64,000 nucleotides of DNA from Dryocola clanedunensis subsp. sulfonylureivorans (lineage in GTDB: Bacteria; Pseudomonadota; Gammaproteobacteria; Enterobacterales; Enterobacteriaceae), in NCBI RefSeq assembly GCF_016756775.1, contig NZ_JAERMU010000016.1, positions 44,127 through 108,126 on the forward strand, in the 5' to 3' direction. Every line of letters starts with the position of its first letter. The stretch's first letter is position 1. Made by a program: the position numbers and the translations under genes. The notes beneath the pieces were generated by a model, which saw only the letters and a program-made list of their open reading frames with translations, ran no database searches and was not told the DNA's origin. Positions 18,291-26,643 of this stretch are shown piece by piece.

Positions 18291-19347
18291 GGTCGCGCTC
18301 CTTAATCAGGCGGTTTAGCAGTTCCAGCTCGGCCTGGAAATCGACGTAGTGCGGCAGCTTGAGGTGCGAGACGAAGCCCGCAGCCTCAACGTTATCCGCG
18401 TGCGAGAGCACAAACTCTTCGTCCTGCGCCGGGCCGGCAACGGTTTCGTCGTAGTCCGGGGCCTGCAGCGCGCGGTCTACCAGCGCCATCGCCATCGCCT
18501 TGCGTTCGCTCATGCCGAACGCCAGCCCGTAGCCGCGCGTAAAGTGTGGTGCTTCTTCTTCGGGGGCGACAAAACCGTTGACCATTTCACACTCGGTCAG
18601 CAGAAGTTCGCCGATGTTCACCGCAAATCCCAGCTCTTCCGGCACGATTTCGATATCAACGTAGCCGCTGCGGATCTCCCCCGCGAACGGGTGATTGCGC
18701 CCGTAGCCGCGCTGGGTGGAGTAGGCCAGCGCCAGCAGATAACCTTCGTCGCCGCGCACCAGCTGCTGTAAGCGGGAGGAGCGGGAGCATGGATAAACCG
18801 GCGGCTGGCGGGTGATATCGTCCGGCTGTGCGCCGTTATCTTCTTCGGCTTTCGCCAGGCCCTGCTTCGCCAGCATGCTGAACACATGGGGGGCCGGGTC
18901 GGCGTGGGTATCGCCCGCTTTTAGCTCCGGGGTTTCGCCGTTGGCCAGCAGCGTGAAATCCAGCAGGCGATGGGTGTAGTCGTAGGTCGGGCCGAGCAGC
19001 TGGCCGCCGGGAATGTCTTTGTAAGTGGCCGAAATTCGGCGTTCCAGCCGCATCTCCGAGGTATTCAGCGGTTCGCTCACGGCTAAACGTGGCAGCGTGG
19101 TGCGGTAAGCGCGCAGCAGGAAGATGGCTTCGACCATATCGCCGCTCGCCTGCTTGATGGCAAGGGCCGCGAGTTCACGGTCGGCAATACCACCTTCGGT
19201 CATCACGCGGTCTACCGCCAGGCCCAGCTGCTGCTCGATTTGCGCCACGCTCAGCTCGGCGAGGCTCTGTTCACCCCGGCGGTTCAGCTCCTGCAGCGTG
19301 TGGGCGGCGGCAATCGCCTTCTCGCCCCCTTTCACGGCGACGTACAT
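18283..19347 (-). CDS. phnI: C-P lyase core subunit PhnI
   Basis: A subunit of the PhnGHIJ core and the nucleosidase-like component that exchanges the adenine of ATP for phosphonate. The ATG at 19347 ([12 protein letters not shown]) gives 354 residues, the E. coli length, and overlaps the phnH stop (TGATG); the extension to 19353 adds only two residues. Conserved stretches include LLGPTYDYTHRLLDF and DIEIVPEELGFAVNIGE. Confidence 0.96.
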   Translation of the reverse strand: MYVAVKGGEKAIAAAHTLQELNRRGEQSLAELSVAQIEQQLGLAVDRVMTEGGIADRELAALAIKQASGDMVEAIFLLRAYRTTLPRLAVSEPLNTSEMRLERRISATYKDIPGGQLLGPTYDYTHRLLDFTLLANGETPELKAGDTHADPAPHVFSMLAKQGLAKAEEDNGAQPDDITRQPPVYPCSRSSRLQQLVRGDEGYLLALAYSTQRGYGRNHPFAGEIRSGYVDIEIVPEELGFAVNIGELLLTECEMVNGFVAPEEEAPHFTRGYGLAFGMSERKAMAMALVDRALQAPDYDETVAGPAQDEEFVLSHADNVEAAGFVSHLKLPHYVDFQAELELLNRLIKERDHG

Positions 19348-19931
19348 CAGCACACCTCCACGTGGGTGGTGCGGGGGATGGCCAGCAGGCGCTCGCCGCA
19401 GGTGAGGATCAGGTCGATGCCCAGCGGGAACGGGTGCGGACGTTCGGTTAACTCATGGATCACGCAGTCCGGCAGCTGCGGGGCAATCATGCGCTCTTCC
19501 TGAATGCCCGCGCCGGTCAGGCGCAGCATGCGGCCTCCGCTCAGGCTGCTGACCTGCAAAATCAGCGTGGCGCTGGTGTCGGGGGCGACGTCCGTTCCCT
19601 GGGCCAGGGCGTTGAGCTGTTCGCCCGAGATGCTGGCATCGGCTACGGCAAACTGGGCCGTTTCCGGCGTCTGTGCGAGTGGAGCATTGGTGTGGAAACG
19701 AGCATTTTGCGCGGTGGTTTCGTTGTTCAACGCCTCGCTAATCCACACCGGAGTATCGTTGTCGGCAAGCGTCAGCAGCACGCTGGTGGAGGCGACGCTC
19801 AGCGGCGTCCAGCCCTGATGAAGCGAATGCAGCGCGACGATAACGCCCGGCTCGCTCATGGCTTTTAGCAGGCGACGGAAGCTCTGCTGGGCGTCCTGCA
19901 CGGGCAGGGTGAAAGCGGTCATTAAGGTCAT
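19347..19931 (-). CDS. phnH: C-P lyase core subunit PhnH
   Basis: A 194-residue subunit of the C-P lyase core (PLP-transferase-like fold with no cofactor). It is very close to E. coli Phn[22 protein letters not shown] at the N-terminus, [15 protein letters not shown] and [15 protein letters not shown] near the end, with the same length. The start overlaps the phnG stop by 4 bp. Confidence 0.96.
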   Translation of the reverse strand: MTLMTAFTLPVQDAQQSFRRLLKAMSEPGVIVALHSLHQGWTPLSVASTSVLLTLADNDTPVWISEALNNETTAQNARFHTNAPLAQTPETAQFAVADASISGEQLNALAQGTDVAPDTSATLILQVSSLSGGRMLRLTGAGIQEERMIAPQLPDCVIHELTERPHPFPLGIDLILTCGERLLAIPRTTHVEVC

Positions 19932-20389
19932 GCGTTATCTCCGCGAACCAGGGTAAAGAAGTCGACGCGGCTGCTGTTCACCTCGGCGCGCCTTCTGGCA
20001 AGGCGCTGCTCCCGGTTAGCCGCCAGCGGCGCAATTAAGGTTTCCTGTAACGTTCTGCGCAGGCTCTCTTCCTGCATCAGCGCATCGATCGCCGCGCAGC
20101 GCTCGGCGTGGGCTTTATCCCGCCCTAATAAATAGCTGTAGCCGTAGGTGCCGTTACCCAGCTGCACAACGGCGCGGGTTAAGGTGGCGTCGCCCGCAAA
20201 GAAACGTTGCCCCGTTGCGCCCATGCGCCCCTGGATCTGCACCAGTCCTACTTCCGGCTGGCGAATGACCTGAAAGACAGGGTTTAGCTTCAGTTCAGCC
20301 CAGCGTTCCGCCAGCTCGTGCGGCAGGCTGTGGGCGAGCACGGCCATCCAGTTCTGGCGCTGTGCGATATCTTTTTGCGTGGCGTCCAT
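19928..20389 (-). CDS. phnG: C-P lyase core subunit PhnG
   Basis: A 153-residue subunit of the PhnGHIJ complex. Recognised by [45 protein letters not shown] and the C-terminal [17 protein letters not shown], all as in E. coli PhnG. It abuts phnF with no gap: the phnF stop is immediately upstream of the ATG. Confidence 0.95.
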   Translation of the reverse strand: MDATQKDIAQRQNWMAVLAHSLPHELAERWAELKLNPVFQVIRQPEVGLVQIQGRMGATGQRFFAGDATLTRAVVQLGNGTYGYSYLLGRDKAHAERCAAIDALMQEESLRRTLQETLIAPLAANREQRLARRRAEVNSSRVDFFTLVRGDNA

Positions 20390-21115
20390 TTAGTGCTCCA
20401 TAGTGAATTCGATCATGTCGGCGCGGGTCAGGCTGACGGAGTATTCCGCCGGGTTGGCCTCGCCTTCACGATGGTTAAGGGTGCGCACGCACAGCAGCGG
20501 AGCCATGTTGGGGATCTCCAGCAGGCGGCTCTCTTTGGCCTGCGCGCGGCGGGCGCTGATGCGGGTTTGCGTGCGTTTAAGATGAATGCCGAGCTGGCTG
20601 CCGATCACGTCGTGCAGCGATCCGCTGTGGAACTGCTGCAGCGCGGGCCACCACGTCAGGTCGGCAAAGTAGTGGTCGATAAGGCAAACGGCGATGCCGT
20701 TAACGCGCCTTAGGGTGCGAAGGTGAATAACTTCTTCGCCTTCGGCTACACCCAGTGCATCGGCAACGTGGCTGGAGGCCGGGCGCAATACGGCAAGTAA
20801 GCGCTCGCTGGTGGGGTGGCTGCCCTGGTCGAGCAGGTTCTGGCTGAAGCGCGCCTGGGCGTTCAGCGGGTAGTCGAACGGGCGCATTAAAACCAGCACG
20901 CCAACGCCCTGACGGCGCTGCACCCAGCCTTTTTCCACCAGCTGGTCGATGGCGCGGCGCAGGGTGTGGCGGTTGACTTCGTAGCGCGCCGCCAGCTGGC
21001 CTTCTGCGGGCAGATAGTCGCCGCAGCGGTAGTTGTTACGCAGCTCCAGCTCAAGCAGGGCGGCGATCTCCTGGTAGCGGGTTGGGTAACTGGTCGGATG
21101 TCTGGATAAGTGCAT
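20390..21115 (-). CDS. phnF: GntR-family regulator PhnF
   Basis: A HutC-subfamily GntR regulator with an N-terminal winged helix (AARYEVNRHTLRRAIDQLVEKGWVQRRQG, about 40-70) and a C-terminal UTRA ligand domain (about 95-235). It lies inside the phn operon as in E. coli. I chose the ATG at 21115 (MHLSRHPTSYPTRY), which gives 241 residues like E. coli; a TTG at 21124 would add three. The role in phosphonate control is by family; the main known regulator of phn is PhoB. Confidence 0.93.
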   Translation of the reverse strand: MHLSRHPTSYPTRYQEIAALLELELRNNYRCGDYLPAEGQLAARYEVNRHTLRRAIDQLVEKGWVQRRQGVGVLVLMRPFDYPLNAQARFSQNLLDQGSHPTSERLLAVLRPASSHVADALGVAEGEEVIHLRTLRRVNGIAVCLIDHYFADLTWWPALQQFHSGSLHDVIGSQLGIHLKRTQTRISARRAQAKESRLLEIPNMAPLLCVRTLNHREGEANPAEYSVSLTRADMIEFTMEH

Positions 21116-21142
21116 GTCAGTCAATCCTCTGCTTGTTTTTGA

Positions 21143-21180
21143 TTTGTCGGGTGACGCTGCGCTTACCCGACCTACAGCTA
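21143..21180. repeat. REP-like element between phnE and phnF
   Basis: GTCGGGTGACGCTGCGCTTACCCGAC forms a REP-type hairpin in the 90-bp gap. Confidence 0.65.
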
Positions 21181-21214
21181 TCCGTTTTCGTCATCCACGG
21201 CATCCTTCGTCCCC

Positions 21215-21997
21215 TCAAATGAAATGCTTACGCAGACGCTGGGACATGAAATCCAGCAGGCTGACGGTGATGATGATGACGATCATCAGCGCGCAGGTTT
21301 GCTGGAACTGGAAGCCGCGAATCGCCTCCCAAAGCGTCACGCCGATGCCGCCCGCGCCCACCATGCCGACCACGGTTGCCGAACGGACGTTCGACTCGAA
21401 GCGGTAGAGGGAGTAGGAGATCAGCAGCGGCATCACCTGGGGCAGCACGCCGTAAAGAATCTCTTCAATCTTGTTCGCCCCGGTGGCGCGAATGCCTTCA
21501 ACCGGGCCAGGCTCGATAGCTTCAACGGCTTCAGAAAGTAATTTGGAGAGCACGCCGGTGGTGTGGATAAACAAGGCCAGCACGCCAGCGAACGGCCCCA
21601 GACCCACGGCGACCACGAACAGCATCGCAAAGACCATTTCGTTGATGGCGCGGCAGGCGTCCATCAGGCGGCGCATCGGCTGGTAAACCCACCAGGGCAC
21701 AAGGTTGTCGGCGCACATCAGGCCGCAGGGAATCGAGAGCACGATGGAAAGAGCGGTGCCCCAGACGGCGATTTGCAGAGTGATACCCATTTCTTCCAGG
21801 TAGACGCGCCAGTCGCTGAAGTCAGGCGGGAAAAAGTCGGCGGCGAAGGTCGCCATATTGCCCGCGTCGCGGAACAGGTTGAGCGGCGCCATTTCCGCGC
21901 CCTGCCAGGAGACGGCGAGCACCGCCAGCAAAATTCCCCAGCTCAGCAGCGAAAACCAGCTGCGCTTCGGGGCAGCGATTTGGATAGTTTGTTGCAT
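21215..21997 (-). CDS. phnE: Phosphonate ABC transporter permease
   Basis: An intact 260-residue permease of the phosphonate importer, with about five to six membrane segments and the permease loop ([28 protein letters not shown]). E. coli K-12 carries an 8-bp insertion that disrupts this gene; here the frame is continuous, so phosphonate uptake should work. Sequence start [20 protein letters not shown] is close to the E. coli form [19 protein letters not shown]. Confidence 0.96.
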   Translation of the reverse strand: MQQTIQIAAPKRSWFSLLSWGILLAVLAVSWQGAEMAPLNLFRDAGNMATFAADFFPPDFSDWRVYLEEMGITLQIAVWGTALSIVLSIPCGLMCADNLVPWWVYQPMRRLMDACRAINEMVFAMLFVVAVGLGPFAGVLALFIHTTGVLSKLLSEAVEAIEPGPVEGIRATGANKIEEILYGVLPQVMPLLISYSLYRFESNVRSATVVGMVGAGGIGVTLWEAIRGFQFQQTCALMIVIIITVSLLDFMSQRLRKHFI

Positions 21998-22014
21998 GGT
22001 GACTCCGTAAAAGT

Positions 22015-22090
22015 GTCGCTTTTTGTCGGATGACGCTGACGCTTATCCGATCTACAGCGGGTGGATAAGCGCTGCGTCATCGACCAAAAA
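22015..22090. repeat. REP/BIME pair between phnD and phnE
   Basis: GTCGGATGACGCTGACGCTTATCCGA and then GTGGATAAGCGCTGCGTCATCGAC, in opposite orientation, fill the gap. Confidence 0.75.
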
Positions 22091-23107
22091 TCACTGCACC
22101 GCTTTATTCACGCCGGTCATCGCCGTTAAAGCCGCGGTCAGGCGGTCAAGATCGTTGAGCTGGTTTTGCAGCTCGCTGACCTTGCTGACCTTCTCTTTGT
22201 CGTCCAGGCCCTTGTTGTCCTTCACGCCCTGCATCTGCTTGAACAGCGCCAGTTGGCGAATCGGCACCAGCTGCAGGTCGCTTGAGGCGCGGAACGGCGC
22301 CCAGCCCAGGCGGCTCAGCACGTCTTTCTCTTCCGGGGTTTTGCCGTAGCTCATAAAGAAGTCGTAGAGCTTGTCCTTCGTCGCTTCGGAGAGGTTTTTG
22401 CGCCAGACGATAGGGTCGCCCGGGATCAGCGGCGACTTCCAGATCACCTTCAGCGCTTTGAGCTTGTCCGGCGCAGAGGTCTTCAGCTTGTCGAGGTTTT
22501 CGGTGTTGTTGGTCGCCACGTCCACCTGCCCGTTGGCGACGGCCAGCGCGTTGGTTTCATGACTGGCGTTCACCGAGCGCTTGAAGTCGTTCACGGTGAC
22601 GTTATTTTTCGCGAAGACGTAGTAGCCGGGGACGAGGTAGCCAGAAGTGGAGTTTGGATCGCCGTTGCCGAAGGTCAGATCTTTGCGTTTGGCCAGCAGA
22701 TCCTGAAGATTGTTGATCGGGCTGTCTTTGTTGACGATCAGCACGCTCCAGTAGCCCGGCGATCCGTCTGCTGCAACGGTTTGCGCGAAGACCTGGCCGT
22801 TTGCCCTGTCCACCGCTTCCATGGCGGAGAGGTTGCCGTACCAGGCGATATCCACTTTGTTAAAGCGCATGCCCTGGATGATCCCCGCGTAGTCCGGCGC
22901 GAAGAAAGCGTTCACCTTCATCCCTAGTTTCGCTGACATATCCTTCAGGAACGGCTCCCACTGCGGTTTGAGGTTTTGCTGGGATTCGGTGGAGATAATG
23001 CCGAAGTTAATCGATTTTTCCTGTTCATCCGCATGGGCCGGGGCAAACAGGGTGCTGACGCTCAGCAGGCTGGTAAAAGCGAGGGCGGCAACTTTTTTGT
23101 AGCTCAT
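22091..23107 (-). CDS. phnD: Phosphonate ABC transporter binding protein
   Basis: Periplasmic phosphonate-binding protein. The ATG at 23107 is preceded by AAGGA at a good distance and gives 338 residues, the E. coli length; the ATG at 23113 is too close to that ribosome-binding site. The signal peptide ends near FAPAHA. Conserved: NFGIISTESQQNLKPQW, FFAPDYAGIIQGMRFNKVDIAWYGNLSAMEA and FGNGDPNSTSG, the phosphonate-binding loop region. It delivers phosphonates to PhnE/PhnC. Confidence 0.96.
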   Translation of the reverse strand: MSYKKVAALAFTSLLSVSTLFAPAHADEQEKSINFGIISTESQQNLKPQWEPFLKDMSAKLGMKVNAFFAPDYAGIIQGMRFNKVDIAWYGNLSAMEAVDRANGQVFAQTVAADGSPGYWSVLIVNKDSPINNLQDLLAKRKDLTFGNGDPNSTSGYLVPGYYVFAKNNVTVNDFKRSVNASHETNALAVANGQVDVATNNTENLDKLKTSAPDKLKALKVIWKSPLIPGDPIVWRKNLSEATKDKLYDFFMSYGKTPEEKDVLSRLGWAPFRASSDLQLVPIRQLALFKQMQGVKDNKGLDDKEKVSKVSELQNQLNDLDRLTAALTAMTGVNKAVQ

Positions 23108-23134
23108 GACCATTCCTTAAGGTAGATGAAAATA

Positions 23135-23917
23135 TCAGGCAGCCACCGCGTCAACGCGGGCGATGCTGCGGTAGAGATTCCCCAGTCGTTCGCTGTCGAA
23201 CGCCGAGCTGCTTCCGTCGTAAAACACGTGCCCCTGGCGCAGCGCGACAATCCGTTCGCAATAGCGCAGGGCGTAATCCACCTGATGCAGCGTCACCACC
23301 ACGGTAATGCCGTCCAGGCGGTTAATGTCGTGCAGGGTTTCCATGACGATGCGGGCGGATTCCGGGTCAAGAGAGGCGATGGGCTCATCGGCGAGGATGA
23401 CTTTTGCCTGCTGCATCAGCGCGCGGGCTATTGCCACTCGCTGCTGCTGACCACCGGACAGGGTGGAGACTCGCTGATAAGCCAGCTGCGCCATGCCGAC
23501 GCGGGTCAGCGCCTGCAAAGCTCGTTGCTTTTGTTCCCGGGTGAATAATTTCAGGCAGGTGCGCCAGAAGGGAGTGGAACCCAGCGCGCCAATCAGCACG
23601 TTTTCCAGCACCGTCAGGCGGTTAACGAGGTTGAACTGCTGGAAGATGTAGCCGGTGTGGGCGCGGCTTTTGCGGATATCGCTCGCCAGGCGACCCGCTT
23701 TCTGCACGGTGCGGCCAAGCAGTTCGACGTGGCATTCTGCGGTTCTGTCAGACGTTATCAGCCCGCTCAGGTGGCGTAACAGCGTTGATTTACCCGAGCC
23801 GGATGGCCCCAGCAGCGCAACCATCTCACCTTCGCGAACCTGCAAATCCACCGCGTTCAGCGCCTGGTGGTGGTTGAAGGTTTTGCTCAGTTTGTTGACG
23901 CGAATAATTGTTTGCAT
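23135..23917 (-). CDS. phnC: Phosphonate ABC transporter ATP-binding protein
   Basis: The ATPase of the phosphonate importer (260 residues), first gene of the phn operon. Walker [25 protein letters not shown] and [15 protein letters not shown] are all present. About 200 bp to the divergent DUF2235 gene hold the phn promoter. Confidence 0.96.
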   Translation of the reverse strand: MQTIIRVNKLSKTFNHHQALNAVDLQVREGEMVALLGPSGSGKSTLLRHLSGLITSDRTAECHVELLGRTVQKAGRLASDIRKSRAHTGYIFQQFNLVNRLTVLENVLIGALGSTPFWRTCLKLFTREQKQRALQALTRVGMAQLAYQRVSTLSGGQQQRVAIARALMQQAKVILADEPIASLDPESARIVMETLHDINRLDGITVVVTLHQVDYALRYCERIVALRQGHVFYDGSSSAFDSERLGNLYRSIARVDAVAA

Positions 23918-23956
23918 CGGGCGGCCTCCATAAAAGTTGCCTCATGGTGCCGATGA

Positions 23957-23979
23957 AATGTGACGTTTCTGTTAAGTAT
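23957..23979 (-). promoter_or_regulatory. Pho-box-like sequence upstream of phnC
   Basis: On the minus strand CTTAACAGAAACGTCACATTT lies about 40-60 nt before phnC. The right half CGTCACA fits the PhoB half site; the left half is weak. The position matches the PhoB-controlled phnC promoter of E. coli. Confidence 0.45.
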
Positions 23980-24116
23980 TGGTTTCTAAAAGATGAAGAG
24001 TGAAGAACATGACGGGGGATAACGAGAAGTCATCAGCCTAATCAGCTATTTGTCGTATTGCGAGACGCGGGGTTTTTGCCTTTTCTTAAAGGATTCCTTC
24101 TGGGCGAGGAACATAC

Positions 24117-25331
24117 ATGGGCAAAAATATAATTTTTTGTGCCGACGGCACATGGAACCCACCCGGCGTTGATGAGCTTCCCGACGATGAGCCGGTAGTC
24201 AGCAATGTCTATCAGCTGTTCGTTGATATGAAAGGGGTGGGGGATAAGCAGAGCCTGTTACTGGCTAATGAACAAGAGAAATTCTGGCTGGACGGCAGCG
24301 GGCAGGTGGCACAGGTCGCAAAGTACATTCATGGCGTGGGGGACCCACACAACAGCTTTGTAAAGCTGCTCGGCGGTACATTTGGCGCCAGTATTATTAC
24401 GCCTGTCATTCGCGGTTATACCTTTCTGAGCCGCCACTGGGAGCCAGGGGATCGGATCTATCTGGTCGGCTTTAGCCGCGGTGCTTACACCGCCCGCGCT
24501 CTGGCGAATTTAATCATCGATCGTGGGTTGCTCAGCAGGGGCAAACTGCATCTTGATGAGCGTCATAAAGAAGAAGCCTGGCGGATGGCGGCCTCCGTCT
24601 GGGCGCTGCATCGGGCGCATACCTCTGGGGTTAACAGTAATTTGCTCGGCGCGGTGCTGCGGGATTTTCCGGCGTTTTTTTGTGACAGCGTCGACCCGCT
24701 CTGCATGACGTCAAGCGTACCGGTGGAAGCCGTGGCGGTATGGGAAACGGTGGGCCATCTGGGGATACCCAAATATTACCATGACAAACGGATGGACGTT
24801 TTTCGCTTTACGGACAACGTGCTGCACGCCCGCGTTAAGTATGGATTGCAGGCGATTGCCATCGACGAACAGCGCGTTGATTTTGCTCCCGCCGTCTGGG
24901 ACAACCGCGATCGGATAGTGCAGGTGCTGTTCCCCGGCATTCATCATGATGTAGGCGGCGGCTATAACTGCTGTGAAGACGAGTGTGGATTATCGAACGG
25001 GGCTTACCTGTGGATGCACGACGCGCTGGATGATTTGGGAATGCATCTCGCGTCCAGCGAAGTGATTGCCGATCCGCTGGGACGTTTGCACTGCGAATGG
25101 TATCCACCGACGACCTGGCAGCGGATCACCCCGCGGCGCCTGCCCGCGCCCCTTTCATCCTCAATGATGATCCACCACTCGGCGGTGGATCGTCTGAAGG
25201 CTGAGCATCCCGTACCGTATCAGTCGGCACAGGCAGGAGAGTGGCTTAACGGCGGCTATGCACCTCCCGCACTGCAAAGCTTTTTCCTGTATCCCGGTGA
25301 GGTGCCGCGGGAATGGGCGATATCACGCTGA
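24117..25331 (+). CDS. DUF2235-domain alpha/beta hydrolase
   Basis: A 404-residue DUF2235 protein. The N-terminus NIIFCADGTWNPPG and the nucleophile elbow VGFSRGAYTARALA (about 122-135) are the hallmark motifs; FPGIHHDVGGGY (about 275-286) supplies the acid/His region. This domain occurs in Tle1-type phospholipase effectors of type VI secretion, but also in many orphan cytoplasmic hydrolases. There is no T6SS gene, VgrG or obvious immunity gene here, and no signal peptide. It is divergent from phnC and convergent with yjdN. Substrate unknown. Confidence 0.88.
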   Translation: MGKNIIFCADGTWNPPGVDELPDDEPVVSNVYQLFVDMKGVGDKQSLLLANEQEKFWLDGSGQVAQVAKYIHGVGDPHNSFVKLLGGTFGASIITPVIRGYTFLSRHWEPGDRIYLVGFSRGAYTARALANLIIDRGLLSRGKLHLDERHKEEAWRMAASVWALHRAHTSGVNSNLLGAVLRDFPAFFCDSVDPLCMTSSVPVEAVAVWETVGHLGIPKYYHDKRMDVFRFTDNVLHARVKYGLQAIAIDEQRVDFAPAVWDNRDRIVQVLFPGIHHDVGGGYNCCEDECGLSNGAYLWMHDALDDLGMHLASSEVIADPLGRLHCEWYPPTTWQRITPRRLPAPLSSSMMIHHSAVDRLKAEHPVPYQSAQAGEWLNGGYAPPALQSFFLYPGEVPREWAISR

Positions 25332-25391
25332 AATAGCGAGAATCTATTTTTTATAACGAAGGGAAGATAAATAAGCCGTCAAAAATTATTG

Positions 25392-25421
25392 AAATAAGGC
25401 TTGTCGCAGCAAGCCTTATTT
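25392..25421. terminator. Bidirectional terminator candidate
   Basis: AAATAAGGCTTG-TCGCAG-CAAGCCTTATTT is a perfect 12-bp stem with a 6-nt loop between the convergent DUF2235 gene and yjdN. The A/T-rich outer arms could act as the U-tract in both directions. Confidence 0.6.
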
Positions 25422-25439
25422 ATCGGATAGGCAATGGAT

Positions 25440-25880
25440 TTACATCGGTTTTTCGACATTCACCATCCAGGGAATGCCGTATTTATCCGTTAGCATGCCA
25501 AATCCTTTTGCCCAGAAGGTTTCTCCCCACGGCATGGTAACGTCACCGCCCGCCGCCAGATTATTAAACCAGCGCTCTCCTTCCGCGAGATCTTTTGACG
25601 AAAGGCTGAGGGAATATCCCGTGTGTTTGACTTTATCAGCACACATATTCCCGTCGCTCATCATGACTTCGCCATCACCAATACGTACATTGGCATGCAT
25701 GATTTTATCGTCGGGCCAGTTAAAGCCGCTGCCGCAGCCTTCTGGCTCTGCGGTATCGCCATCTTTCGGCATTTCGCCGAAGGTCATTTTAAAAAGCAGT
25801 TCGGCACCAATCGCCTGCTGATAGAACGCGATGGCTTCCTCGCAGGTACCGTCGAAAAAGATGTAGGGGCTGACAGACAT
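25440..25880 (-). CDS. yjdN: VOC-family protein YjdN
   Basis: A 146-residue glyoxalase/dioxygenase-fold (VOC) protein, the former PhnB. N-terminus MSVSPYIFFDGTCEEAIAFYQQAIG and the C-terminal WGETFWAKGFGMLTDKYGIPWMVN match E. coli YjdN. It is not required for phosphonate use; function unknown. As in E. coli it neighbours yjdM in the phn region. AGGAAAGG precedes the ATG. Confidence 0.92.
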   Translation of the reverse strand: MSVSPYIFFDGTCEEAIAFYQQAIGAELLFKMTFGEMPKDGDTAEPEGCGSGFNWPDDKIMHANVRIGDGEVMMSDGNMCADKVKHTGYSLSLSSKDLAEGERWFNNLAAGGDVTMPWGETFWAKGFGMLTDKYGIPWMVNVEKPM

Positions 25881-25959
25881 AAGCCTTTCCTCTGTTGGGA
25901 ACCGGGGCCTATGAAGTGTAGTTGTCGGGAGAGGGGCAAGCCAGGCGGGGTGGTGAATT

Positions 25960-26040
25960 ACATAGGGTGGTTAAGCGAAGCGCCATCCACCAAAATAAAC
26001 TTTAAGGTGGATGGCACGTGTGCTTATCCACCCTACAAAA
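25960..26040. repeat. Paired REP elements (BIME)
   Basis: GGTGGTTAAGCGAAGCGCCATCCACC and GGTGGATGGCACGTGTGCTTATCCACC lie in opposite orientations between yjdM and yjdN. Confidence 0.8.
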
Positions 26041-26050
26041 TTGATAACCT

Positions 26051-26386
26051 TTAGTTTTTCTTCACAAATTCGGATTTCAGCTTCATCGGGCCAAAACCAT
26101 CAATTTTGCAGTCGATGTTATGGTCGCCTTCCACCAGGCGGATGCCCTTCACTTTGGTGCCGATTTTCAGCATCGAAGAGCTGCCTTTTACTTTGAGATC
26201 TTTGACGACGGTGACGTTATCACCGTCGGCAAGCAGGTTGCCGTTAGCGTCTTTCACGATAAGTTCGTCCGCATCCTGCGCAGGTGATGCGTCGTTCCAT
26301 TCATGCGCACATTCCGGGCAAACATACATACCATTATCTTCATAGGTGTATTCGGAATTGCATTGTGGGCAATGAGGGAGCTGCAT
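26051..26386 (-). CDS. yjdM: Zinc-ribbon protein YjdM (PhnA family)
   Basis: A 111-residue protein, the E. coli length, with an N-terminal zinc ribbon ([21 protein letters not shown], residues about 6-26) and a small beta-barrel PhnA domain ([11 protein letters not shown]...KLKSEF). The former name phnA refers to alkylphosphonate use, but E. coli data do not show a need for it. The ATG at 26386 (MQLPHCPQC) is the family start; the longer frame begins in the upstream region. Confidence 0.93.
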   Translation of the reverse strand: MQLPHCPQCNSEYTYEDNGMYVCPECAHEWNDASPAQDADELIVKDANGNLLADGDNVTVVKDLKVKGSSSMLKIGTKVKGIRLVEGDHNIDCKIDGFGPMKLKSEFVKKN

Positions 26387-26559
26387 ATTAGTAACCTCGA
26401 ACATGAGTAATTTGGGAAAATGACAGAAAATCAGCGGCTTCACCAGAAATCGCGGTGAACCCCGAAAAAAGTGCGTGGATTATACATCAAATCCCTACAG
26501 TTGCAGGGATTAATCGGCCAGACAAAGAGGGAGAAGAGCGCTGCAGTTGGTAGAGAACT

Positions 26560-26640
26560 ACGCTGGGTAGCGCATTGCTTATCCTGCCTACGGATAGGGG
26601 GCTGTAGGGCGGATAAGCGTAGCGTCATCCGCCGCAATCT
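26560..26640. repeat. REP element
   Basis: GGGCGGATAAGCGTAGCGTCATCCGCC forms a REP hairpin between yjdM and the PLP enzyme gene. Confidence 0.8.
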
Positions 26641-26643
26641 ACA

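Noticed and set aside
17436..18305. 289-residue ORF opposite phnJ
   Set aside because: Shadow of phnJ; the real gene has the conserved cysteines and E. coli length.
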